Positions 9,331-17,225 of a DNA stretch of 64,000 bases are shown piece after piece (the first letter of the stretch is position 1; each line of letters opens with the position of its first letter). The translations under genes and the position numbers were made by a program. The DNA is from PALSA-270 sp963770915 (GTDB lineage: Bacteria; Acidobacteriota; Terriglobia; Terriglobales; Acidobacteriaceae). The notes below the pieces were generated by a model. It was not told where the DNA came from. It searched no databases and saw only the letters and a program-made list of their open reading frames with translations. The stretch lies in NCBI GenBank assembly GCA_963770915.1, contig CAVYRG010000001.1:2604001-2668000 (forward strand), read 5' to 3'.

Positions 9331-9540
9331 ATGGACAGTGGCGAATCCGTCGCGACAATCGAGAGTCAACCGAGCGCGCTTTACGCTTCTGGAGACTCTG
9401 TCAGAGAGCCTGGATCAAACACGCCGCGTGAACGCTCCAAGCTTGGCCTCGTCGGACTACCGTGCGCTGACTGTGGGGCGTATTACGACGCGTGTTTGGC
9501 CGCCTGCCCGGTGTGCGGTTGCAAGGAAAGGGTGGCTTAG
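9331..9540 (+). CDS. Small zinc-ribbon protein (69 aa)
   Basis: ATG at 9331 with an AGAGGA site 5 nt upstream. The 69-aa product has a low-complexity N-terminal half, then GLPCADCGAYYDACLAACPVC followed by GCKERVA and a stop. The paired CxxC knuckles mirror the ribbon of the 220-aa protein at 1515-2177 (GLPCAKCRTYYPADLPACPVC), but the long C-terminal part of that protein is missing. It is either a genuine mini-paralogue or a truncated one. A longer ORF in another frame (from 9164) covers it, but that frame only becomes credible from its internal ATG at 9623. Confidence 0.5.
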   Translation: MDSGESVATIESQPSALYASGDSVREPGSNTPRERSKLGLVGLPCADCGAYYDACLAACPVCGCKERVA

Positions 9541-9622
9541 CGTGACCGCCATAAGCGGCGCAGCTCGTGCCAATCGCAACTCCAAACTTGTCATACTGCC
9601 AACGCCTCGGACGGGAGAGCTT

Positions 9623-10276
9623 ATGATTCGCGCAAAACTCATTTCGTTTCTCTTCATGGTGATTTCGGTTCCGATTTTGGCCACATTTCTGTCTGGGCAG
9701 ACGTTCACCTACGATGCCGCAGCCAGTGGCAACAACGGCGGGGTGAGCGGAGCCAGTGGTTCGATCAATGTATCGCTGACCGCAGGGGAGTTGGTAGAAG
9801 CTAATTGCGAAGCTTACGGCGGGAGTGCAAGCAACACGCTGTCAGACAGTCTCGGCAACACCTGGCATCAGGCGATAGGCCTCACGAACCCTGGCGAACT
9901 CAGCGAGTGGTACTCGGTGATCGCACACGGGGGGAGTGACACGATCCAGTGCCAGGGTTCGTCGGGAACGAGCTTCGTCGAGCTGGGGACAGTCGGAGAA
10001 GTGTCTTCGACAGGATGGCCGGCGTCACCGCTGGATCAGGCGAATGCGGTGTATTTCTCCACTGCTTCCTCGTGCAACGTGAGCACGCCAGCGGCTACCT
10101 CGCAGCCGGTTGAACTCGCGATAGCCGGTTGCGCGACTGCCGGTGGGGTGGTTGGCTCCGCCAGTGGATGGACTCTTCGGCAGCAGTGGTCTAGCAACAG
10201 CGGCGCTTTCTTTGATTCGCCATTGTCGAGCACTGGCATTATACTGTTAATCAGGACTTTGGTTGTCTTGGCTTGA
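9623..10276 (+). CDS. Secreted protein: signal peptide plus island-specific module, cut short
   Basis: ATG 9623 has a GGGAG site in front. The 217-aa product has a signal peptide (MIRAKLISFLFMVISVPILA...) and then the module beginning QTFTYDAAASGNNGG, rich in Ser, Gly and Thr. The last 336 bp of the module (9905-10240) are almost identical to 13091-13426 (two mismatches by eye). At 10240/10241 the module breaks off and the ORF ends after about eleven unrelated residues. The matching remainder of the module resumes in the same frame at 12299, so this looks like the 5' part of a gene interrupted by the 2058-bp YD segment. The original product was probably a large secreted or surface protein. 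Confidence 0.55.
   Translation: MIRAKLISFLFMVISVPILATFLSGQTFTYDAAASGNNGGVSGASGSINVSLTAGELVEANCEAYGGSASNTLSDSLGNTWHQAIGLTNPGELSEWYSVIAHGGSDTIQCQGSSGTSFVELGTVGEVSSTGWPASPLDQANAVYFSTASSCNVSTPAATSQPVELAIAGCATAGGVVGSASGWTLRQQWSSNSGAFFDSPLSSTGIILLIRTLVVLA
9905..10240 (+). repeat. Long direct repeat, copy 1
   Basis: These 336 bp match 13091-13426 with about two mismatches, at constant offset 3186. Copy 1 stops abruptly at 10240, whereas copy 2 continues at 13427 into sequence that is also found at 12299. Confidence 0.85.
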
Positions 10277-12984
10277 CCGTTCCGCCGACCTTTTCGGCCG
10301 CGTTGCTAACCAGTATTGAATATCCGGATCTCTCCCGCGAATCCTTTACTTACGAACCCAACTCGCTGCATAGCGGTACGACGACCGGCCGACTCGCATC
10401 GATCACTGTTCCGACAGGCGCAACGTATACCTACACTTATACGGGTGGCACCAACGGCGTAAATTGTTCGGATGGGACAACCTCTGGAATCACTAAGACC
10501 ACGCCCGACGGACCATGGACCATTACTCACACCTCATATTCTGGCGCGGCGAATATAAGCACGACAACAGTAACTGCTCCTTCCGGCGACTATACGGTTT
10601 ACACAATTTCCACGGTTCCCCCGAGTCTTACGAGTTTTGTAATTCCGCAAATGTCGACTGTGGCGACACTCTCTTACAGTAACTTGGGGGCGCTTCTCTC
10701 CAGTACCTATGTCTGTTACAACGGCTACCACCCTTCGACTGGCACCGCGTGTGCCAGCCCGCCTTCCCCCGTGACCGGGCCGCCCAGCGAGACCGACGTG
10801 TGGACTTATGTTCCAGGCGTTGCAAGTCCTTCTCTTTCCGTAACCTTACGAGACGGATTTTCCAGGGTGACTGATGTTAAAACGTACGATTTTGGCGGGA
10901 CTGTCGGCGGGGCTAATTACGACACTGATGTACAAACAGCGTATGGGTCGTGGAATGGCAGCTCGTGTGTGAACATCACAAATAGTAATGGGTTCGGCAC
11001 GTACAATCTTATGGATCGCGTGTGTTCGAAGACGACGGTTCTTCCCGGAGGCACCGTCGCGGCCGCGAGTTACTTCACCTATGGGACCTCAGGTAACAGT
11101 TTTGGCGAGCTTACGACTGATCAGGAAACTATTGGAGGGAGGCTGGTGACGGTGGATTCCCGGACCTACGACGGTGTCGGGCGCGTTCTTACATCTACCG
11201 GACCAAACGGCGAGACCACCACGTCTTCGTACAACGGCGAATGCGGGTTGCTGGGTTCCGTAACCGTTGCAACGAATAATGCCGGCGGGGCGTTGACCAC
11301 GTCCTATTCTCAATATGACTGCGAGGGACAGGTGCCCGCGACAATTATTGATGCCAATGGTCACAGGTCGTTGATCAACTACGGTTATGATGTTTATTGG
11401 CGACCAGTGTCGACTACCGATGCTGCGGGCAATGTAACAAACTACACGTACACTCCCGCGTCGGGATCCATTCCCGCGCAGGTGGACGTGCAGACGACCA
11501 TAGCATCCGGTTCGTCAACGGAGACATTGACCCAGTTTGATTCGATGGGAAGGGTGAAGCTGTCCCAGGTGCGCCAGGGTCCTTCGAGCAATCAATACAC
11601 GATAACCGAAACGGACTACGATGCTAATGGGCGTGTGCACCGTGTGACCCTACCTTACTCCGGCGCAGCGGGAACCATGAACCCCATAATTGATGGCACC
11701 GTCACCACTTACGACGGTCTGGGCCGACCGCGCACAGTCACGGGACCCGCTTATAGCGGATCGATACCTGGTTCGACTATTACGTATACCTACAATGCCA
11801 ACGATGTATTGGTGACGCAGTCTCCCGCCCCCCCCGGAGAAAACACGAAGTCACGGCAGACAGAGAGAGACGGGTTAGGAAGGGTGACATCGGTCTGCGA
11901 AGTCACTTCTAATATTTGGGGCGCCTCATGTGGCCAGCTCACTGGTGCCTCTGGCTTGTGGACCACTTATACCTATTACCCTGGCGGTAAGTTACATACA
12001 ATCACCCAGAATGTCAATGGAACCACACAGCAAGTCCGCTCGTTCACATATGACAATAATAATACCGGGCGAATGCTAACCGCGACGACACCTGAGTCCG
12101 GTACGACCACCACTGTTTATGATTCTGATCCCTCCGGCTCTTGCCCTTCATTCATTGGGCTCCCGGTTAAGACCGTAGACAACGGCGGAGGGGTATCTTG
12201 TTTTAGTTACGATTTGGCTGACCGGGTCGTAGGTGAAACGCCTCTGGGTTTGAACGCTTCGGTTACTCCATTCAAGCAGTTCTTGTACGACACCACAAGT
12301 GCACTTCAACCCATCGGCGAATGGCGCCAGCCAAGAATTCCCCTGGATCACGACCTTCATACCCAATCCTTCTTCCGGTGGTGGAGGGCCCTCCGTTACG
12401 AGCATCTCGCCGAATCCGGCGGCGGTGGGGACCTCGGTCACCATCACGGGAACGAACTTCGGAGCGAGTCAAGGCAGCAGCACGGTCAAGTTCAACGGGA
12501 CCAATGCCGGTACGGCACCCACGTGGAGCGCGACCGCAATCAGCCTACTGGTGCCGAACGGAGCAACCACGGGCGGCGTAGTGGTAACGGTTGGCGGCGT
12601 GGCTTCGAGTCCCTACACCTTCACGGTGCAGGCGACCCCGAACATCTCGGGCATTACGCCGAACCCGGCGCTGGTGGGGACCACGATTACGGGCACAAAC
12701 TTCGGAGCGACTCAGGGCACCAGCACGGTGAAGTTCAACGGGACCAATGCCGGTGCGGGAACCTGGAATCCGACATCGATTGTGATTCCGGTGCCGACCG
12801 GGGCGGCCACGGGCAGCGTCGTGGTGACGGTGGGGGGCGTGGCTTCGAACCCATACAACTTCACAGTTTCTTCCGTGCAGACGTTCGCCTACGATGCGGC
12901 GGCCAGCGGCAACAACGGGGGAGTCTACGGAGCCAGCAGCACGATCAGTGTTTCGGTTCCCGCTGGGGAGTTGGTAGAAGCTAA
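10273..12984 (+). CDS. YD-repeat (Rhs) fragment, both ends broken
   Basis: From about 10240 to 12298 this frame encodes convincing Rhs/YD-repeat sequence: many Y-D-x2-G-R type units such as YDGVGRV, FDSMGRV, YDANGRV, YDGLGRP and YDNNNTGRM. Sense reading continues upstream of the TTG at 10273 to 10240, so the true N-terminus is missing. After YDTTS (12298) the frame runs out of register into IPT-coding DNA, and the tail to 12984 is a shadow reading rich in R, H and E. YD repeats form the shell that encloses the toxin in Rhs proteins, and the matching C-terminal half lies at 14526-16534. The fragment has no signal or start of its own, so I treat it as part of a disrupted gene, or possibly an assembly join. 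Confidence 0.6.
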   Translation: MTVPPTFSAALLTSIEYPDLSRESFTYEPNSLHSGTTTGRLASITVPTGATYTYTYTGGTNGVNCSDGTTSGITKTTPDGPWTITHTSYSGAANISTTTVTAPSGDYTVYTISTVPPSLTSFVIPQMSTVATLSYSNLGALLSSTYVCYNGYHPSTGTACASPPSPVTGPPSETDVWTYVPGVASPSLSVTLRDGFSRVTDVKTYDFGGTVGGANYDTDVQTAYGSWNGSSCVNITNSNGFGTYNLMDRVCSKTTVLPGGTVAAASYFTYGTSGNSFGELTTDQETIGGRLVTVDSRTYDGVGRVLTSTGPNGETTTSSYNGECGLLGSVTVATNNAGGALTTSYSQYDCEGQVPATIIDANGHRSLINYGYDVYWRPVSTTDAAGNVTNYTYTPASGSIPAQVDVQTTIASGSSTETLTQFDSMGRVKLSQVRQGPSSNQYTITETDYDANGRVHRVTLPYSGAAGTMNPIIDGTVTTYDGLGRPRTVTGPAYSGSIPGSTITYTYNANDVLVTQSPAPPGENTKSRQTERDGLGRVTSVCEVTSNIWGASCGQLTGASGLWTTYTYYPGGKLHTITQNVNGTTQQVRSFTYDNNNTGRMLTATTPESGTTTTVYDSDPSGSCPSFIGLPVKTVDNGGGVSCFSYDLADRVVGETPLGLNASVTPFKQFLYDTTSALQPIGEWRQPRIPLDHDLHTQSFFRWWRALRYEHLAESGGGGDLGHHHGNELRSESRQQHGQVQRDQCRYGTHVERDRNQPTGAERSNHGRRSGNGWRRGFESLHLHGAGDPEHLGHYAEPGAGGDHDYGHKLRSDSGHQHGEVQRDQCRCGNLESDIDCDSGADRGGHGQRRGDGGGRGFEPIQLHSFFRADVRLRCGGQRQQRGSLRSQQHDQCFGSRWGVGRS
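12299..12413 (+). repeat. Direct repeat of 115 bp, copy 1
   Basis: Identical to 13427-13541 (offset 1128). It begins exactly where the YD segment ends and encodes HFNPSANGASQEFPW, the continuation of the module that broke off at 10240. Confidence 0.85.
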
Positions 12985-15900
12985 TTGCGAAACTTTCGGC
13001 GGTAGTTCGAACAACACAGTGTCAGACAGTCTGAGCAACACTTGGCAACTGGCGGCGAGCATCACAACCACGAACCTCGCCCAAGTCGACGAGTGGTACT
13101 CGGTGATCGCACACGCGGGGAGTGACACGATCCAGTGCCAGGGTTCGTCGGGAACGAGCTTCGTCGAGCTGGGGACAGTCGGAGAAGTGTCTTCGACGGG
13201 ATGGCCGGCGTCACCGCTGGATCAGGCGAATGCGGTGTATTTCTCCACTGCTTCCTCGTGCAACGTGAGCACGCCAGCGGCTACCTCGCAGCCGGTTGAA
13301 CTCGCGATAGCCGGTTGCGCGACTGCCGGTGGGGTGGTTGGCTCCGCCAGTGGATGGACTCTTCGGCAGCAGTGGTCTAGCAACAGCGGCGCTTTCTTTG
13401 ATTCGCCATTGTCGAGCACTGGCATTGTGCACTTCAACCCATCGGCGAATGGCGCCAGCCAAGAATTCCCCTGGATCACGACCTTCATACCCAATCCTTC
13501 TTCCGGTGGTGGAGGGCCCTCCGTTACGAGCATCTCGCCGACGGCGCTCACGCCGGGAGGGCAGCTGACGATCAACGGGAGCGGATTTGGGGCGAGCCAG
13601 GGGGCCGGATACATTGCCTTCCAGGGCGCCGAATACGTGACGGCGGTGTCGAGTTGGAGCGCGACCCAAATCATCGTGACGGTTCCAAGCAATGTTATTC
13701 CGGGAAACCTCTATGTAAATCAGAACGGAACCTCCAGCAACCTGACGGCGTACACGGTGGTGGCATCGGTGATCACGAGCATCTCGCCGACGGCGCTCAC
13801 GCCGGGAGGGCTGCTGACGATCAACGGGAGCGGATTTGGGGCGAGCCAGGGGTCCGGATACATTGCCTTCCAGGGCGCCGGATACGTGACGGCGGTGACG
13901 AGTTGGAGCGCGACGCAGATCGTGGTGACGGTTCCCTCCAACGTCACTCCGGGCAACCTGTACGTAAACCAGAACGGAACGGCTAGCAACCTTATGCCGT
14001 ACACGGTGCCGCCGACACCGAACATCACGAGCATCACGCCGAATCCGGCGGCGTTGGGGACCTCGGTGACCATCACGGGGAGCAACTTCGGAGCGAGCCA
14101 GGTCAGCGGCAGCACGGTCAGCTTCAACGGGACCAATGCGGGCACGGCGAGCAGTTGGAGTGCGACGTCGATCACCCTGGCGGTGCCGAGCGGAGCGACG
14201 ACGGGCGGGGTGGTGGTGACGGTGGGAGGGGTGGCTTCGAGCTCCTGGAGTCTCACGGTGCAGGCGACGCCGACCATCTCGAGCATCTCGCCGACGGCGC
14301 TCACGCCGGGAGGGCAGCTGACGATCAACGGGAGCGGATTTGGGGCGAGCCAGGGGGCCGGATACATTGCCTTCCAGGGCGCCGAATACGTGACGGCGGT
14401 GTCGAGTTGGAGCGCGACCCAAATCATCGTGACGGTTCCAAGCAATGTTATTCCGGGAAACCTCTATGTAAATCAGAACGGAACCTCCAGCAACCTGACG
14501 GCGTACACGGTGGTGGCGACGCCGACTATCTCGGGTACGGATGAAGGTTTCTGCTATGACCCGGACGGTCGGCCAACTGACAGCTTCACATTGCAGCCCC
14601 CCGGAGGCAGTTCCTACGGCCACATATCCGAAAGTTACTACAGCAACGGCGCTCCGCAGTCGATATCATGGGGCAGCGGTTGGCCGGCAACTCCTCCTAC
14701 CATCAATTACGGGCTCGACCCGATGGGCAGGCCAAACTCCGTAACTGATTCCCAGTCCAATACGTTAGTTTCAGGCACCTCTTATTACTTGGACGATGGA
14801 GTGAATACTGTGACTTTCGGAAACGGCGATAAGTCCGTCTATACAGAATACGCGAACTTCGCTCCGAATACGGCAACGCACACCATTGGGACCAGTTCGA
14901 ATAACACCATCTCTTACGCGGCGAAGTGGAACGCCAATGGCACTTTAAGTAGCCTTCAGACTGTCGACAACTTCAATCCAGTCAATTCTCAGAGCTGCAC
15001 GTTTTCCTACGACGACTTTGTTCGGCTGTCGACTGATTACTGCGGCGCCAATTGGAACGAGGGGTTTTTCTACGATCCGTTTGGGAACATCACAAAGTCC
15101 GGGTCGGCACCCTGGCCTCCCTTGGGGGTTACGTATAACCAGTCGAACAATCAATACACCACAGCCTCTAACAATCCGTTCTCCTACGACGCGAACGGGC
15201 GTTTGCTAAATGACACGTTTGACACACTAGCTTGGGACACCAACGGCAATTTGGTGTCGCAGTCGGGAACAACGTTTTCCTACGACGCCCTCGATAGACC
15301 AGTCAGCTCGACGTTTGCTGGCGTTACCACCTACTACGTATACGCTCCAGATGGGTCGATGATCGCGACGTTGACGGGGAGCACTCCGGCATTTTCGCAG
15401 TTGTTCATCGGCTTGCCATCCTCAAGGGCAGTCTACACGGGCAGCGCGCTTACGTTGAATCACATCGACCACTACGATTGGCAGGGCAGTGCGCGCGTGT
15501 CTTCAACCTGGTCGCGCGCCCTGTACGGCGACGTCTCCTATGACGCGTTCGGAATGAACTACTGGGCTGCTGGCGCATCGAACAATCAATACGCCGGGCT
15601 GACCAGCGATGTTTCCAGCGGTACCGAGCAAGTGTCCGAAACTCGCAGGTACCATCCTTCTCAGGGAAGATGGGAGTCGCCAGATGACGGCATTCCCGAT
15701 CCTTACAATCCTCAGACGTTAAATGCCTATCACTACGCGCTGAACATGCCTACGACTGTTATTGACCCTGGCGGTCAGGATGATAGTTTCACGACAGGCC
15801 TCTGCTTCGGGTCAGGCTGCGGTCTATCCGACAACGGGTACGAGGAGCTACCGTACCTGTACAACCTTACCCTTGAGGACCAATCGGAGATCCCGGACCT

Positions 15901-16534
15901 TGACAGAGTCGTTGCCCTTGAAGAATCGTCTGCTTCCTCTATATCGGCTTCTCTCGAGCAGGAGTTTCGGAATGACGCAATTGAAGCGGCAGCGGGGTCG
16001 TACCAGGTCATGAGCGACACAGTCATAGGAGGTGCGAAAGGCGTCTGGAATAACTATGGCGCTGGTACGATAAATGCTGCAAACAACCTGACCAATGCCC
16101 TGATTTCGCCGTTTACCAGCTATCGCTTCCCCTTGGCTGGCGAATACCAAGGATCCACCCCGGGCCAAAATAGTGCGATGGCGGGGGTATTCCTCGGCAG
16201 CCTCTTGTCAGGCGCTGGCGAGACCAAGATTGCTCTCGCTGGGACCGATCTCCTCGACGCGATGCGTGCGCAGGGACGCACGATAACTATAGCTCGCGAA
16301 GGTTCTGAGGAATTGCGCTTCCTGAACAGAGTTGGAGCTGAAGCGAGTGTCGGCGGGCCGGGTCACTTGCACATCCTGTTACGCGAAAATCCTAGCAAGG
16401 CTGCGGCAATGGAGGAGTTCCTGCACGGCACTCAAGATCGCCTTGGAATCATCGACCGACTGGGCACTGAGGGCGCCGAGATTCATGTTAGTAGTTTCAT
16501 GAGACGACATGCTAAATTGCTCGGGCTGGAATAA
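12299..16534 (+). CDS. Large Rhs/YD-repeat protein C-terminal part with IPT/TIG repeats and a variable toxin-like tip
   Basis: The ORF is 1411 aa. By eye: IPT/TIG beta-sandwich repeats at about 31-112 and 113-190 (SISPNPAAVGTSVTITGTNF pattern); a second full copy of the QTFAYDAAASGNNGG module at 192-405; four more IPT units at about 406-740; YD repeats from DEGFCYDPDGRP (about 743); and the Rhs core ending in RYHPSQGRWESPDD...DPYNPQTLNAYHYALN near 1115-1155. After the core comes a distinct tip of about 250 aa, the place where polymorphic toxins carry their effector. Its last 80 residues contain HILLRENPSKAAAMEEFLHG with an E-E-x-x-H pattern at 1372-1376, a possible zincin-like variant. The GTG at 12299 is only the first usable codon; the frame continues that of the gene at 9623 if 10241-12298 is removed. 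A candidate immunity gene follows after 4 bp. Confidence 0.75.
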   Translation: MHFNPSANGASQEFPWITTFIPNPSSGGGGPSVTSISPNPAAVGTSVTITGTNFGASQGSSTVKFNGTNAGTAPTWSATAISLLVPNGATTGGVVVTVGGVASSPYTFTVQATPNISGITPNPALVGTTITGTNFGATQGTSTVKFNGTNAGAGTWNPTSIVIPVPTGAATGSVVVTVGGVASNPYNFTVSSVQTFAYDAAASGNNGGVYGASSTISVSVPAGELVEANCETFGGSSNNTVSDSLSNTWQLAASITTTNLAQVDEWYSVIAHAGSDTIQCQGSSGTSFVELGTVGEVSSTGWPASPLDQANAVYFSTASSCNVSTPAATSQPVELAIAGCATAGGVVGSASGWTLRQQWSSNSGAFFDSPLSSTGIVHFNPSANGASQEFPWITTFIPNPSSGGGGPSVTSISPTALTPGGQLTINGSGFGASQGAGYIAFQGAEYVTAVSSWSATQIIVTVPSNVIPGNLYVNQNGTSSNLTAYTVVASVITSISPTALTPGGLLTINGSGFGASQGSGYIAFQGAGYVTAVTSWSATQIVVTVPSNVTPGNLYVNQNGTASNLMPYTVPPTPNITSITPNPAALGTSVTITGSNFGASQVSGSTVSFNGTNAGTASSWSATSITLAVPSGATTGGVVVTVGGVASSSWSLTVQATPTISSISPTALTPGGQLTINGSGFGASQGAGYIAFQGAEYVTAVSSWSATQIIVTVPSNVIPGNLYVNQNGTSSNLTAYTVVATPTISGTDEGFCYDPDGRPTDSFTLQPPGGSSYGHISESYYSNGAPQSISWGSGWPATPPTINYGLDPMGRPNSVTDSQSNTLVSGTSYYLDDGVNTVTFGNGDKSVYTEYANFAPNTATHTIGTSSNNTISYAAKWNANGTLSSLQTVDNFNPVNSQSCTFSYDDFVRLSTDYCGANWNEGFFYDPFGNITKSGSAPWPPLGVTYNQSNNQYTTASNNPFSYDANGRLLNDTFDTLAWDTNGNLVSQSGTTFSYDALDRPVSSTFAGVTTYYVYAPDGSMIATLTGSTPAFSQLFIGLPSSRAVYTGSALTLNHIDHYDWQGSARVSSTWSRALYGDVSYDAFGMNYWAAGASNNQYAGLTSDVSSGTEQVSETRRYHPSQGRWESPDDGIPDPYNPQTLNAYHYALNMPTTVIDPGGQDDSFTTGLCFGSGCGLSDNGYEELPYLYNLTLEDQSEIPDLDRVVALEESSASSISASLEQEFRNDAIEAAAGSYQVMSDTVIGGAKGVWNNYGAGTINAANNLTNALISPFTSYRFPLAGEYQGSTPGQNSAMAGVFLGSLLSGAGETKIALAGTDLLDAMRAQGRTITIAREGSEELRFLNRVGAEASVGGPGHLHILLRENPSKAAAMEEFLHGTQDRLGIIDRLGTEGAEIHVSSFMRRHAKLLGLE
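13528..13764 (+). repeat. IPT-domain repeat of 237 bp, copy 1 of an identical pair
   Basis: Identical by eye to 14281-14517 (offset 753), and paralogous to the diverged copy at about 13776-14010. Each unit encodes one IPT/TIG domain (SISPTALTPGGQLTINGSGF). DNA-level identity, rather than protein-level only, points to recent duplication or gene conversion. Confidence 0.85.
14281..14517 (+). repeat. IPT-domain repeat of 237 bp, copy 2
   Basis: Second member of the identical pair with 13528-13764. It is the last IPT domain before the YD-repeat core begins. Confidence 0.85.
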
Positions 16535-16538
16535 GGTT

Positions 16539-16814
16539 ATGAGCCTTTTCACGATGACAGTTACGGATACGTTTTTCTTCGAGGACGGAACAACTGCTTT
16601 CGTTGGTTGCCTCGAGACGAGCACGAAGACGATTCCGCCTTGCGCTTGCGAGATCATGGTTGGTAACGAGGTCAAGGCGTCCGTATGGATTGACGGAGAG
16701 ATGATATTGGAACAAAAGCAGTCGCTGTCTCGGGCGATTTCCACTCGCCAACAGATTGACCTTGGTGCATGTGGTGTTGGACGGGCTGGATTCATAATCC
16801 AGTCAAAGGACTGA
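16539..16814 (+). CDS. Candidate immunity protein for the Rhs tip
   Basis: A 91-aa protein starting 4 bp after the stop of the Rhs ORF (TAAGGTTATG, with AAGG as a weak ribosome binding site that overlaps the upstream stop). It is predicted all-beta (MTVTDTFFFEDGTTAFVG...), with three cysteines and no signal peptide or membrane segment, so it should stay in the cytoplasm. The pattern TVTDTFFFEDGTTAFVG faintly resembles the beta-barrel of translation-factor domain 2; that is only an impression. In Rhs systems the small gene directly after the toxin tip nearly always encodes the cognate antidote; the assignment here rests on position. Confidence 0.55.
   Translation: MSLFTMTVTDTFFFEDGTTAFVGCLETSTKTIPPCACEIMVGNEVKASVWIDGEMILEQKQSLSRAISTRQQIDLGACGVGRAGFIIQSKD

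Positions 16815-17225
<411 letters not shown>

Noticed and set aside
9164..9622. N-terminal 153 codons of the ORF that ends at 10276
   Set aside because: They precede a clear signal peptide and ribosome binding site at 9623 and overlap the better supported zinc-ribbon ORF.
12414..12984. C-terminal tail of the YD ORF beyond 12298
   Set aside because: It is an out-of-frame reading of IPT repeats already coded in the 12299-16534 frame.
13528..14517. Regular repeats considered as a CRISPR array
   Set aside because: The units are about 240 bp, translate into IPT domains and have no short repeat-spacer pattern; no cas genes are present.
13211..14623. 470-aa minus-strand ORF opposite the IPT repeats
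   Set aside because: Its Arg/His-rich, internally repeated text is simply the antisense of the repeated IPT-coding DNA; it has no start context or family resemblance.
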